DNA from: Mesostigma viride
Lineage: Eukaryota > Streptophyta > Mesostigmatophyceae > Mesostigmatales > Mesostigmataceae
DNA: 64,000 nucleotides
Direction of reading: 5' to 3'
Assembly: GCA_009746045.1 (NCBI GenBank)
Contig: RPFO01000072.1
Coordinates: forward strand, 2,859,823-2,923,822
Positions within the stretch are counted from its first letter, which is position 1, and every line of letters begins with the position of its first letter. A program made the translations under genes and the position numbers. Below the pieces are notes generated by a model. It did not search any database, was not told the origin of the DNA, and saw nothing but the letters and a program-made list of their open reading frames with translations. Shown piece by piece: positions 1 through 9,775 of the stretch.

Positions 1-222
1 CCTCCCCCCTCCCTCTCCCTCCCTCCCCGCTCCCTCCTCTCCCTCCCTCCCTCCCTCCCTCCCTCCCTCCCTCCCCTCCCTCCCTCCCTCCCTCCCTCCC
101 TCCCTCCCTCCCTCCCTCCCTCCTCCCTCCCTCCCTCTCCCTCCTCCCTCCCTCCCTCCCTCCCCCCTCCCTCCCTCCCCCTCCCTCCCTCCCTCCCTCC
201 TCCCTCCCTCTCCTCCTCCCCC
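1..222. repeat. CCCT-rich microsatellite
   Basis: The stretch is almost entirely CCCT tetranucleotide units with small interruptions, running in from the left edge. It then passes into a few ATTCATGC-type repeats up to about 260. Elsewhere in the window pyrimidine-rich arrays lie on the sense strand just before 3' splice sites, so this one could belong to the intron of a plus-strand gene lying off-window. No exon is visible here to prove it. Confidence 0.9.
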
Positions 223-2257
223 CATCATTCATGCATCCATTCATTCATGCATGCATCCACTCATTCATGAACATGCCTCCGCTGGCCAGGGGTTCAAAAT
301 GATGCAACAGGCACCAAAAAAGGGAGAAGGAGCCGCCTCCCCGACGTGCCGCCCGGCGACGGCAGCGATGGGCCCAGGGGGGAACAGTGCGCTTTGTCTT
401 GTTCGCCGGGGTGAGCCGGCGGGGTGCGGTCACTGTCGCGTTTTATTTAGCCCGCCCGCCCCAGTCCTTCTCGGAGTGCCTTCTCAGGCCATGGCGTCAG
501 GGTAAGAGTTCTTTTCGCCCGTCGCCGGACGCTTAAACCACTAGACTACGCCGGTTAATTACGACAAGAAAGCGGGTTACGACGATAGAAACCAGTAGAT
601 GGTGGTTCTCCCGCACCCCGGGCACACCAGCGACGTCGGCAGCGAGCCCCGCCCGCAGTTTATGCAGCGGACAATGTTGCTCTGCCCAGTGAAAGTCATA
701 AAGCTGCAAGAAATGGGGTGAAAGCGATTCAATCCACGACATGCATTTTTGCCCCTGTCAGCGCTCCTATAATTCTGACTTTTACGGGGAAATTGCGTGC
801 AACATGGAAACGCAAAATTAAGGGAATTCCAACACTAAATTTCTTCGAAATGATATAAGGAATCGTTCGAAAGTGTGCCCTCCCACCAGGTGCGTCTTAA
901 TCTGTGCTAGACATTACCTTGCACACGCACGGGTAGCTGTGCGCGGCGTGCGAAACTGGCCACTGCTGCCTGTTTGCCGTCGCACCCTCCAAAAAAAGAA
1001 CTGCTTTCGAACGTTTTTTTTCCAGAATAAATTTCCTTACGAGAATGCCGATCGAACAAGCGAAATCCGGTACAAAATGGCTTCGTAATTCCTGCACAGT
1101 AAATTTTCACGCCACCATAGCCTTCGCAATGAAATTTGCACTCAACATCTCCCGCGCGCACCGAATTTCGTCAATTTCACCCCGGATTTGCCGCGGACAC
1201 TTTGGCGCGGCGTCGGATTGATGTGATAACGACCTGATCCCTGTCATCTAGGAAGTACAAGCCATGTTTAATGGAGGCTAAACACTGAGGTGGGGATGTG
1301 ATAAGTAACTCACATATTCTCACCTTCCATACAACAACCTTGTTTTCCAGCAGGCTGAAGAGCCATGACAGGCGTTTATGGGCTCGCCAGCTCCTTGCAA
1401 CGGTGATGCCGCTCCCAGGCAGCTAGGGTCCTTGACTACGCAATATAGAATGTCTACCGTGTGAAAACCTCCATACAGGAAGCGTAGCAAAGCCAGATAA
1501 CTGCCCGATCAATTCTGGGTAGCTTTAGGAAGCATGGCATACGCAGCGTAAGGAAAACCATTGAAAGCTGCGGAAAATCTGATAGCACAACTGCAGCAAG
1601 TGGAGAACAAAATAGCAAGAAGAACCCAGAAACGGCGCCAAAAGTTTCATGCCAGGTTCATTAAGAGCGCAAACAGACTGGGCGGTGACATGCGGCAAAT
1701 CAACGTACCACGGCCGGCATTATTTCCTACCCAGGCGCGCAAGAAAAGCCAGCCAGCCATGGATGGATTAACCGCGGATCGCGCAGGCCTGAACGAAATC
1801 ATTTTAGAAATGACAGGAAATGGCCGCAGATCGAAGACGCTTATAGGTTATTTTCATGGTGTCCGTTACTAAACGGCCCTTACTGCATCAATACAACCCA
1901 CGAATATCGAGTTCTACCGTCGCAGGCACGCATGCTAGATTATTCATCGCGGCCGAATTGTTGGATGAGACCCCCGTGCAAATCTGTACCAACAAAGGCA
2001 GCGAATTTGCAAATAGTGCAGATCTGGCTATGAAACATCATAATAGAACATCACTTTTAACCATCGGCTTAATTTTTCGGCCTGTCGCCCGCCGGATTAG
2101 CCATATTTTAACGGAACGCACGTCGCCATGGCCACCTCCGCACGGTGCGCGCACTGTGCACCACAATTTCACGGTCCGTCGGTACCGTCCCGACTTTTTT
2201 GGCGCCAAAAAAGTCCCGGGTGTCATGTCCCCTTAATTGCCCTAGCTGGCCCCCTCC
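223..2257. other. Non-coding region, no confident gene
   Basis: Only short, unrelated open frames occur. Two weak signals are present. The minus strand at about 525-557 carries TAGTCTAGTGGTT, which matches the tRNA internal promoter A-box, but no B-box follows. A plus-strand frame near 1880-2020 contains a stretch resembling the second Asp block of a retroviral-type integrase (TNKGSEF), with no supporting domain. A tandem pair of short GC-rich segments sits near 400-460. Nothing else is recognisable. Confidence 0.5.
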
Positions 2258-2263
2258 TACTAG

Positions 2264-3075
2264 TTGTATGAGATCCGCGCAGTGCTTGAGGAGCACGTGA
2301 CCTGGCCGCTGGCCGAGAAGCTGACATCGCTGAACACCACGCTCAACACGGTGGAAGCCCGCCGGGGTCTCCAACGTGGAAACCAAGGTCGTCCACAAGC
2401 TACAACCCCAGTTCACGGCGCTACACACCGCGGCGCAGGCTTCGGAAACGCATGCTGCACTTGTCTCTCGCCTTAACCAGGTGGAGGGCAAGTGTGGCGT
2501 GCTCCTGAAGAAGCTTGAGGCCATCACCGCCCACACCGAGGCCCTGGCCACACAGGTCCCCAAGATAGCAGAGCAGACGGCCACCATTGCATCCCAGCCA
2601 CCCCGGCAGGATGCTGGCGACCTCCCGCCGCTCTCCTACGCGGACTTGCTGCGGTCAGCGACCGCCTCCACCACCGACGCCATCGCCACAAAGCTCCAGG
2701 AGCTGGAGGACCACCGCCAGGCCCAGCAACGGGAGGTCACCGACCGCGCTCGCCGCGAGTGCCGAGTGGTGCTACGTCGCTTCCCCCAGAAGCCAGGTGA
2801 GACGTCAACCTCTCTTGCTGACGAGCTCAAGAACCAGCTTCTTACCCTCATGGCCGCCTGGTAGGTGAGGTAGAACTGCGTGGGTGCCACCGCCTTCCCC
2901 ACTCACGGGACAAGGCGGCTCCCCCACCAGTCCTACTCACCTTCCCCTCCCCTGAGGATAAGCAGCGGTTCCTCTCTCGTCGCAAGCGGTTGCACGACCT
3001 CACCTGGACGCTGGATGACGACCTCACCCCCGCTCAGCAACAGCAGCGACGCGACCTGTGGCCGGAATACCTCCG
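2264..3075 (+). pseudogene. L1 ORF1-like RNA-binding protein, 5' portion
   Basis: The order is an N-terminal segment (2264-2370), a coiled coil of leucine/alanine heptads (about 2376-2640), then an RRM-like domain containing VVLRRFPQK. A C-terminal basic region reads KQRFLSRRKRLHDLTW and continues toward the insertion site. This order (coiled coil, RRM, C-terminal domain) is that of LINE-1 ORF1 proteins (transposase_22 family), which coat LINE RNA. At least two frame changes (near 2375 and 2865) and the lack of an upstream ATG make this copy defective. The frame resumes at 12487 after the inserted retrotransposon. Confidence 0.65.
3071..3075. repeat. Target-site duplication, left copy (CTCCG)
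   Basis: CTCCG lies immediately before the LTR start TGTAAC. The same five bases follow the other LTR at 12482-12486. Five-bp duplications are usual for Ty3/Gypsy integrases. Confidence 0.9.
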
Positions 3076-3774
3076 TGTAACGACTAAAAATGTTGTGTTT
3101 GCAACAGCCTCAGTATCAACATTGGTGTGAAAAGATCTTTATACCTGGGTTGGAGTCGCGACAGATAACTTCACGTCCAGAGAAGCAATGAAGATGGATC
3201 TTCAACAGTCAAGGGAATGAGTCCCCACCCTTGTTAGACACAACAGACAAGTTATATCCAAGTCGACTATCTGTTGAAGTTATAGTTGACTTTTGGCAAG
3301 GGTTGTTTGATTGATGAAACAAGGAAACCCTTGAATTACACCATAGCTTTAGTTCTCACGTACGCACACATGCACGGCCGCCACAAACAGGATAAAAGTC
3401 ATCGTGCACGCAGAGTCGGCCAACCCTAACCCGGAAGGACCAATCAAAAGTGAGGATCACTCAAGATAAGATCTTAGCTTCCGAATCCTCAACACAACAC
3501 AAAGCCAGCACATACGAATCTCCATGACCTGGAACCAGATCCACCAGGTACAACGGTATTAAAGAGAATCTATGACTGACTGAACAAAACCATGCAAAGT
3601 ACCCTACGTGGATCAGGCCACGACCAATGAGGGTAGAACAATAATTCGACAGATCTCAGCAGGCCCAATATCCATCAGACGTCGAAGCCTCCTAACTTCC
3701 CAAATAATTGTCCTAAAGAACTCATAATAAGATCAACAGTAGGAAAACTTTGGATGTAACATTTGGTTGTTACA
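3076..3774 (-). repeat. LTR (3' LTR in element orientation)
   Basis: This is a 699-bp direct repeat of 11782-12481 beginning TGTAAC and ending GTTACA. It is near-identical to its partner and lacks one base (a G near the copy's AATAATTCG). Confidence 0.95.
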
Positions 3775-3786
3775 TATCTCCCCCTC
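3775..3786 (-). promoter_or_regulatory. Polypurine tract
   Basis: On the minus strand GAGGGGGAGATA abuts the 3' LTR, the position and composition expected of the plus-strand primer. Confidence 0.8.
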
Positions 3787-4153
3787 AAGACAGGAACTCC
3801 CAGTTCCTAGAAGCCAAGAAGAATAAAACAACAACCTCCACAAAACAACACAACAATAAACAGGAAGTCCACCACCTCTTGGGACAAGCAAGTGGGTTTT
3901 TACATCCCCAAAGGGCCTCCTATCTCATTATCATCTGATCATGTCAACCCTGAATAAGACAAATTCACCCACAGATGAAATGTCATCAAGTGACTAACAC
4001 ACAGGCAACCATGCCTGGATAATACAACTGCAAGACTACCATGAACCCAGAACTGTCATTGCTGGAAATCTGGACTGGACATCAGAACTGGCCTCCTCCA
4101 TTCTGGATCCCCACCTCACTCCACAGCCCATCTCCAACCATCCTGGAAACCCT
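3787..4153. other. Non-coding spacer between extra ORF and 3' LTR
   Basis: This A/C-rich 0.37-kb segment of the retrotransposon shows no open frame of note. Confidence 0.6.
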
Positions 4154-5429
4154 TCACAGAGTGAACCAATCCCCCTTCTTCGTATCCTTCCCCCTCGTTC
4201 CAAACACTGGGAAATGCTCCACCATGGACACCAGATCTGGCCAGTTCCTGCTGACCTGAATAGCCAGGCAGGTCTCAGCAGCCTTGCCCAACTCAGCTGA
4301 AAACCTACTGCACTGGGCAGGGTAGGACAGAGTAACCACAGCCTGTCGGAGGGGGTCGAAGACCCAGCCACTGGCAGTCTTATGGCGACACAGCCAGCTG
4401 CTATAGGACCACCACAGCTGTAGAAAGGCCTTGATAGGCCCCCACCTGGCCCCCAAGATGGGTACCAGCACCCTCAAGGGCGTGAGCCTGGCCCTCAGCT
4501 CGTTAGGGAACTTTGGTAACTGCAGCCCCACGAAGACCGTGCTGTCCTTGTGTGGAAAACATGACATCACAGAGCAGCTGGACGACGGAGTCATGTCAAA
4601 CTCTCCCTGCTTGACAGCTTGCTCGATCAGCTCAGAGTAGGTCTGGGAATAACCAACTGGCTTGAGCTCCAAAGCGAGTCTCAGGTCACTGGGCAGGGCA
4701 GCCATCAAGTCCTGGCCCTCCACCGGCCTCATGTCAAACGAAGGCCACGGGTACACTGCAAAGACGGTGTGCATAATGTAAGCCACCATGGGTGAACCAA
4801 TCTCACAAAGACTGGGGGGCAAACAGTCCAGGGCCAACTCTACCATACCCTCAGGTACTAGTTCACCCTCCTCCACCACTGTCTGGTCGAGGGCCTGCAT
4901 GGCTGTGTACAAGGATTTACACCACTCGCACTGTTCAGGAACACATTTACGGTGGTCCAAGTACTGCTCCACCTGTTTTGTTGGGACAACAGACCTGGGC
5001 AAGTGTACCACCACCTTAGGGGGTGGAGGAGCCTCCGTAGGGAGGGAACTGAGGCCACCGGGGTGGGATAGCCTCCTGAGCTACCTGAGCCTCAGAGGCT
5101 GCAGGCACAGCAGAACCCACAGTGGAAGGTGCCCAGCCCTCAAGTGTTCTGCCATCTGAGTAACCAGACCCTCCACATGATCAACCTTGTCATCAAGGCC
5201 CCGTGACGCTGCTCGTGCCGTTGCTGATCATGTACCATACGCTGGAACAGGTTGAGAAAATGGGCTTCCACAAACCCAGCGTCTTCCTGGAGCGAAGTAC
5301 CTGGGCTCTGGGGCCAGCGTAGTCGTGCTGAAAGACATACGTAGCCCTCACGTCCTCTTGGAGTTGGGCAGGTGGCCTGGGTGTCCCCTCAGGATGGGAG
5401 TCTGCCATGGCTGGCAACCACAGACACAC
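4154..5429 (-). pseudogene. Extra retrotransposon ORF after pol, unknown function
   Basis: Downstream of pol and upstream of the 3' LTR lies coding-like DNA of about 1.25 kb. A first frame starts at a Met near 5408 (MADSHPEGTP). The part near 5160-5260 is helical and charged (FQRMVHDQQRHEQRHG), a probable coiled coil. A proline-rich spacer follows, then an 861-bp open frame (4154-5014) with a cysteine pair CEWC, no ATG and no in-frame stop. At least two single-base shifts join these pieces. No signal peptide, membrane helix, zinc knuckle or known enzyme motif is visible, so it is not an obvious envelope gene. I do not recognise the family. Confidence 0.5.
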
Positions 5430-5454
5430 AGCACCAAAAAGGGGTTAGCAGTGC

Positions 5455-5751
5455 TCACTGGGAGCTATGAAGGGGAGCACACCGCTCAGAGCCCATGACA
5501 TACCACTCAGGCAAGGTGATCCCATGACGCTGACAATAGTCTAGTACAGCAGAGTGACTGTTGGTGAGATCAGACAACCACAGCCACGTAGCAGTCACCT
5601 CTAGCTCTCCCTTCCAGTGTACCTTAAACTGCAGCTGTTTAGTACGACCTTTCCCCTTCACCCTGTGAGCCAACAACCGCTCCACTTCATAGATCTTCTC
5701 CCCCTCAGAATCCAACTCATAAGGCAAGGGGGCAGACAATCTGCCTGGCAA
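5455..5751 (-). CDS. pol: Pol C-terminus: integrase-linked chromodomain
   Basis: After a one-frame shift from integrase, the pattern YEVERLLAHR...LQFKVHWKGELE...TWLWLSDLTN matches a chromodomain, including the aromatic positions and the C-terminal acidic helix. Chromodomains at the integrase C-terminus define chromoviruses and can steer insertion to particular chromatin marks. The domain is followed by about 15 residues and a stop at 5455. Confidence 0.8.
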   Translation of the reverse strand: MPGRLSAPLPYELDSEGEKIYEVERLLAHRVKGKGRTKQLQFKVHWKGELEVTATWLWLSDLTNSHSAVLDYCQRHGITLPEWYVMGSERCAPLHSSQ

Positions 5752-5771
5752 GGTGTTACGCCTGTACAGCT

Positions 5772-7277
5772 TCAGCTGGCTAGGTGAAAAATATTATTCC
5801 TGAGCTTCCAGTGAGAAGGCACCTGGACCTGGACCACGGTACCATAGTGAAAGGTGGCCAACACTGGGTAAGGACCCAACCAGAGTGGTTGCAGTTTCCT
5901 GCATTGCTCCTTCTCAGGCAGCACTCTGTTGGCTTCCAACAACACCAAGTCCCCGGGAGCTACAAAGGAATGACTGGCCACCGTTTGCTGCCAGGCGTTA
6001 GTCAGGTACTTGTCCTGTGTCCTCAACAGCTGGGTAGCCACAATGCTGTGAGCCTCCTGGAAGGAAGCCAACAACTGCTGGACTGAACCAAGACGTCGCT
6101 GGAAAGGGCCTTCAGCGTCTCTGTCAGGCAGTTCCAAGTCGAATGGTGTCAAGGGACACTGGCCATTGCAGATCACGAAGGGGGACATCTGGTGAGGAGC
6201 CAGAGGAGAGTTGTTGATTGCGAACTCTATGAAAGGTAGCTTCTTGTCCCAGTCCTTGTTGTCGTGGGTACAATAGTGCTTTTGACACTCCCTGACAATT
6301 CTGTTCATCCTCTCCACCGCCCCAGTACTGGCACACCTGTATGCCACACCGAAGGCCAGCTTAGTGTCTAGGATGTCAAAGAATGACTTCCAAAACCCTG
6401 ACAACCAAAGGGGGTCCTGATCAGTGATGATCACTCTAGGCATGCCGTGCAGACGGTAGATCTCCTTCATAAACAAATCCACACACTGTGCAGCGGTGAG
6501 ATGAGTATTGCAAGGAATCAGATGGCACATCCTGGAAAGCCTGTCCATGACCACAAGGATCCTGTCATTGCCACCATCTGACATGGGTAGACCACAGATA
6601 AAATCCATAGTCACACTGATCCAAGGGCGCAGGGGAATGGGCATAGCCATGGGAAAGATGGGCGTGGCTTGGTTCCTGACCTTATTTCTCTGGCAGGAGT
6701 CACAGGAATCCACATAGGCCTTAACATCCTGATAAAGGCCAGGCCACCAAAACCTCTGCTGCACCTCATGAAGTAGCTTAGCATAACCAGGATGACACGC
6801 AGTCACATCGTCATGGAAACAATGTAACACTGTGGGAATGGCCATCTCAGGCACATACACTTTTCTAGTCACCGTGTGCTCTGCATCATGAGTGTGAACA
6901 TACAGAACGCCCTCCCAGTATTCTACAGGTCTATTGCCAAAGTTGCCCCTCTGGATAGCTGCAGTAGCCATGTCCTCCGTCTTGGTGAAGGCCTTGATGA
7001 CGTCCAGCAGGGAAATATTTAAAGGATTAGGCAACACCAGGTCCTTGTCAGGTCCCAGGGGCTGCATCTGCATCTCCTCTTCCTGCCCAGGGCTAGCCAC
7101 CAACTGCTTGGATGAGACAGTAGTAGCTATAGGCCCTTTTGACCTTGCCATCACCTGAGAGGCCAACACCTTGGACCGGCCTACCAACGCAGGGTCCATG
7201 ACCCACTTCCTGGGCCTACCTCTGCTGCGCCTAGCAGGGTCTCCCTCACCTGGCTGCACTGTGGGAGTGGGCACCAC
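5772..7277 (-). CDS. pol: Pol: integrase
   Basis: Integrase inserts the DNA copy into the genome. The frame has an N-terminal linker carrying an AT-hook-like SRGRPRKW (residues 19-26). A zinc-binding HHCC domain follows (H155, H162, C192, C195), then the DDE core with D225 (SVTMDFICGLP), D286 (IITDQDP) and E322 (GAVERMN), separated as in active enzymes. The C-terminal part includes the GPF/Y-like WLGPYPVL segment. The frame ends in a stop at 5772 just before the chromodomain, which lies one frame over. Confidence 0.9.
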   Translation of the reverse strand: MVPTPTVQPGEGDPARRSRGRPRKWVMDPALVGRSKVLASQVMARSKGPIATTVSSKQLVASPGQEEEMQMQPLGPDKDLVLPNPLNISLLDVIKAFTKTEDMATAAIQRGNFGNRPVEYWEGVLYVHTHDAEHTVTRKVYVPEMAIPTVLHCFHDDVTACHPGYAKLLHEVQQRFWWPGLYQDVKAYVDSCDSCQRNKVRNQATPIFPMAMPIPLRPWISVTMDFICGLPMSDGGNDRILVVMDRLSRMCHLIPCNTHLTAAQCVDLFMKEIYRLHGMPRVIITDQDPLWLSGFWKSFFDILDTKLAFGVAYRCASTGAVERMNRIVRECQKHYCTHDNKDWDKKLPFIEFAINNSPLAPHQMSPFVICNGQCPLTPFDLELPDRDAEGPFQRRLGSVQQLLASFQEAHSIVATQLLRTQDKYLTNAWQQTVASHSFVAPGDLVLLEANRVLPEKEQCRKLQPLWLGPYPVLATFHYGTVVQVQVPSHWKLRNNIFHLAS

Positions 7278-7759
7278 ACCTCAGGACTTCTCCTAAGACT
7301 GTCAGACAGTGACTGGACACCCTCCTGGACGCCTGTCAACTCTGGGACAGAGCCCTGGTCGATGAGCATCACGGGACCACCGTTATTCCCTACAGGTGGT
7401 GTCAACAGTTGAGAAGCCTTCTGGTTGTTGGCCTGAGCTCTAGTCAAGGCTCCACACTCTACCACAGAAATCAGGGCAGCACAGATGTCCAAGTCCTCAT
7501 GAAAACTTCCCATCAAATCCCTCCTTCTGGACAGGGCGTCAGGCACCACATTCTGCGTACCAGGAATGTACCTCACAGAGAAAGGTCCAAACCCCCCCAG
7601 GAACTCCATCCATCCAGCCATCCTCTTACTCATCCGGGTCTGTTCCAACACATGTACCAAGGGCCTGTGGTCAGTCATCAGGGTAATAGACTCGTTGCCC
7701 TGTCCATCCTGGCGCTGCTGGCCACAGAAAACTGAGCCCCCTTCAGTAGGTGTTCCCAC
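7181..7759 (-). CDS. pol: Pol: RNase H C-terminal part
   Basis: This frame picks up RNase H after a shift near 7735. It supplies the last two catalytic Asp blocks, LMTDHRPLVHVLE and VRYIPGTQNVVPDALSRR, so all four RNase H acidic residues exist across the two frames. The remaining sequence is a linker toward integrase, and the frame ends overlapping the integrase frame at 7181-7277. Confidence 0.8.
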   Translation of the reverse strand: MGTPTEGGSVFCGQQRQDGQGNESITLMTDHRPLVHVLEQTRMSKRMAGWMEFLGGFGPFSVRYIPGTQNVVPDALSRRRDLMGSFHEDLDICAALISVVECGALTRAQANNQKASQLLTPPVGNNGGPVMLIDQGSVPELTGVQEGVQSLSDSLRRSPEVWCPLPQCSQVRETLLGAAEVGPGSGSWTLRW

Positions 7760-8895
7760 TTGTGACAGGCCACCACCAATCCCAGCAGCTCCTGCTCATG
7801 AACAGGGTAGTTACGTTCTGCAGACGTCATACTCCTGGACATGTATTCCACTGGTTGAGGGCCCTTACCATGATCTTGCATTAGTACTGCACCAATAGCA
7901 CCCTGTGAGGCATCAGACCTAACCTGGTATGGCAAGTCTGGGTTGGGGCCCACCAACAAGGGAGCAGTGGTAAGCTTCTGCTTCAACACATCAAAAGCTT
8001 GCTGGCATGCTGCAGTCCACTCAAAGGGAACATCCTTCTTGAGCAGGGCTAACAGGGGACCAGAGATGGCCGCCATGTCAGGGATGAACCGTCGGTACCA
8101 GCCCACCAGGCCCAGAAAGGATCTGACATCCTGAGCTGACTTCAACACAGGCCACTCCAAAACAGCAGAGACCTTGCTGGCCTCAGGAGTCATACCTGCA
8201 GCGCTCAGCTGGTAGCCCAGAAACTTCACCTCTTGGCCCCACTCCACCTTGGACCTCTTCACCGACAGATGATACTGATGGATCACCTTAAGGACCTCCT
8301 CCACGTTCTCCAGATGCTCCCTGAAGGTACGAGAGTGTACCAGAATGTCGTCCAGGTAGACGACCACACAAGTCCTGAAGACCACCCTGGTAGTGTCACA
8401 CAAGTGGGCAATGTCCTTGAACCTGGGGTTGCGAAGGTCAGGTGAGATCTGGGGCAGGGCATTTCCAGTCAGGTGGCCAAAGATGGCATTGACAAACATC
8501 TGCATAGTGGCAGGACTGTTAGAGGCACCCATGGGCATTACTGTCCACTGGAACTGTCCCCATGGAGTAGAAAAGGCCGTCTTGGGGATGTCCTCAGTAG
8601 CCACCCTGATCTGCCAGAAAGCATGCCTGAGGTCAAACTTGGTAAAGAAGGCAGCTCCTGCAGTCCTCTCCAGCAACTCATCAATTCTGGGCAGAGGGTA
8701 CCTGGACTTGACAGTCACCTTGTTCAGTCCCCTCAGGTCAATGCACAACCTCCACCCCCCATCATGCTTGGGTACAAGCAAACACCCAGAACTGAAAGGA
8801 CTGTTAGCTGGGAGGATCAGACCAGCCTCCAACAGGCCAATAAGTATGGTCTTCAGCTCTGCCATCTCTGCAGGGCCCATCCTGTACATAGGCAC
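7678..8895 (-). CDS. pol: Pol: reverse transcriptase and start of RNase H
   Basis: RT copies the element RNA into DNA. The fingers/palm blocks VPKHDGGWRLCIDLRGLN, FFTKFDLRHAFWQIR and FSTPWGQFQWTVMPMG are all present, and the catalytic YLDD is at residues 180-183 (about 8347-8358). A region of about 30 residues between FVNAIFGHL and the YLDD strand is longer than in typical Ty3 RTs. The thumb/connection includes RSFLGLVGWYRRFIPD, and the RNase H start carries VRSDASQGAIGAVL with its first catalytic Asp, then the Glu in HEQELLGLV. The frame is lost near 7735 and RNase H continues one frame over. Confidence 0.9.
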   Translation of the reverse strand: MPMYRMGPAEMAELKTILIGLLEAGLILPANSPFSSGCLLVPKHDGGWRLCIDLRGLNKVTVKSRYPLPRIDELLERTAGAAFFTKFDLRHAFWQIRVATEDIPKTAFSTPWGQFQWTVMPMGASNSPATMQMFVNAIFGHLTGNALPQISPDLRNPRFKDIAHLCDTTRVVFRTCVVVYLDDILVHSRTFREHLENVEEVLKVIHQYHLSVKRSKVEWGQEVKFLGYQLSAAGMTPEASKVSAVLEWPVLKSAQDVRSFLGLVGWYRRFIPDMAAISGPLLALLKKDVPFEWTAACQQAFDVLKQKLTTAPLLVGPNPDLPYQVRSDASQGAIGAVLMQDHGKGPQPVEYMSRSMTSAERNYPVHEQELLGLVVACHKWEHLLKGAQFSVASSARMDRATSLLP

Positions 8896-9737
8896 AAAGG
8901 AGGACGAGCACCCTCTACCAACTTGATGACATGTGTGATGGGTCCCTCAGGAGGATACTGGGGCATCTTGTCCTCAAAGATGGCTCCATACCTGTCCAAC
9001 AAGGCATCATGCTGCTGTTGTTGCTCAGTGGTGACAGTAGAACTGACAGCATTGACAGAATGACCACTAGCAGACTCAGGTTCATTAGGCACCAAATGCA
9101 GGAAAAAGATGTGTTCCACTGGATAGGTGGCCAAATAAGACAGAGTATGCTTGGCAGACCACACATGCTTCAGTAGGGCAGCCCGTTTCTCCTCCAAAGT
9201 CGGCTCTTGATCCACCCCTTTCGCACCTGCTTCCCCTCCCTTGCCATCATTGACAGCTGTCTGTGTGGAACAGCACTCAGTGGCTGTTCTTCTCCCCCCT
9301 GGCAACACACAGGTAGCATCCCACACTGTCCCATCCTTGAACTGGACCACCCTGTCAGGCCAAGAAATAGCAGGATTGGTGTCAGACAACCATGGGATCC
9401 CCAAAATCACATCTGCTGCCGTGAGGGGAATGACATCTGCTGTCACTTCCAAAGTCTGGGATGAACAAACTTGGAAGATGAGCTGCACATAGCCAGGTGA
9501 GCAGCTTCTCCTGCCATCAGAATACTGCACCATGACAGGTGTGGGGTGGGCCAACACAGGCAACTTCAACTCCTGCACCAAGGATGCAGCAATATAATTA
9601 CTGCCAGCACCAGAATCAATCATAAACAAGCAAGCTGGCTGAGCCAAGGGGAACTGGCACGTTGAGGAGCCTAGCCTGAAACTTGAGTAAGTGACCTGGT
9701 ACAGGAGGACCCACAGGGACAGCAGGGTCAGAAGCAC
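8853..9737 (-). CDS. pol: Pol: aspartic protease and linker
   Basis: The protease cleaves the Gag-Pol precursor. The active-site loop FMIDSGAGSN is at about residues 39-47 of the frame (Asp codon near 9617). The conserved ILGIPWL segment about 75 residues later forms the second hydrophobic-hydrophobic-Gly element of retropepsins. The frame continues through a linker and overlaps the RT frame near 8890, where one base shift separates the two. The true N-terminus is upstream in the polyprotein, so the first Met is not meaningful. Confidence 0.8.
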   Translation of the reverse strand: MLLTLLSLWVLLYQVTYSSFRLGSSTCQFPLAQPACLFMIDSGAGSNYIAASLVQELKLPVLAHPTPVMVQYSDGRRSCSPGYVQLIFQVCSSQTLEVTADVIPLTAADVILGIPWLSDTNPAISWPDRVVQFKDGTVWDATCVLPGGRRTATECCSTQTAVNDGKGGEAGAKGVDQEPTLEEKRAALLKHVWSAKHTLSYLATYPVEHIFFLHLVPNEPESASGHSVNAVSSTVTTEQQQQHDALLDRYGAIFEDKMPQYPPEGPITHVIKLVEGARPPLCLCTGWALQRWQS

Positions 9738-9775
9738 CCACAGTGTTCACTGGCCTAACGTCAACAGCAGGCAGG

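Noticed and set aside
1856-2040. Integrase core remnant
   Set aside because: Only one block resembles the second Asp region and the catalytic Asp is replaced. No first Asp, Glu or zinc domain was found.
4154-5429. Envelope gene of the retrotransposon
   Set aside because: Neither a signal peptide nor a hydrophobic membrane segment is visible, so position alone is not enough.
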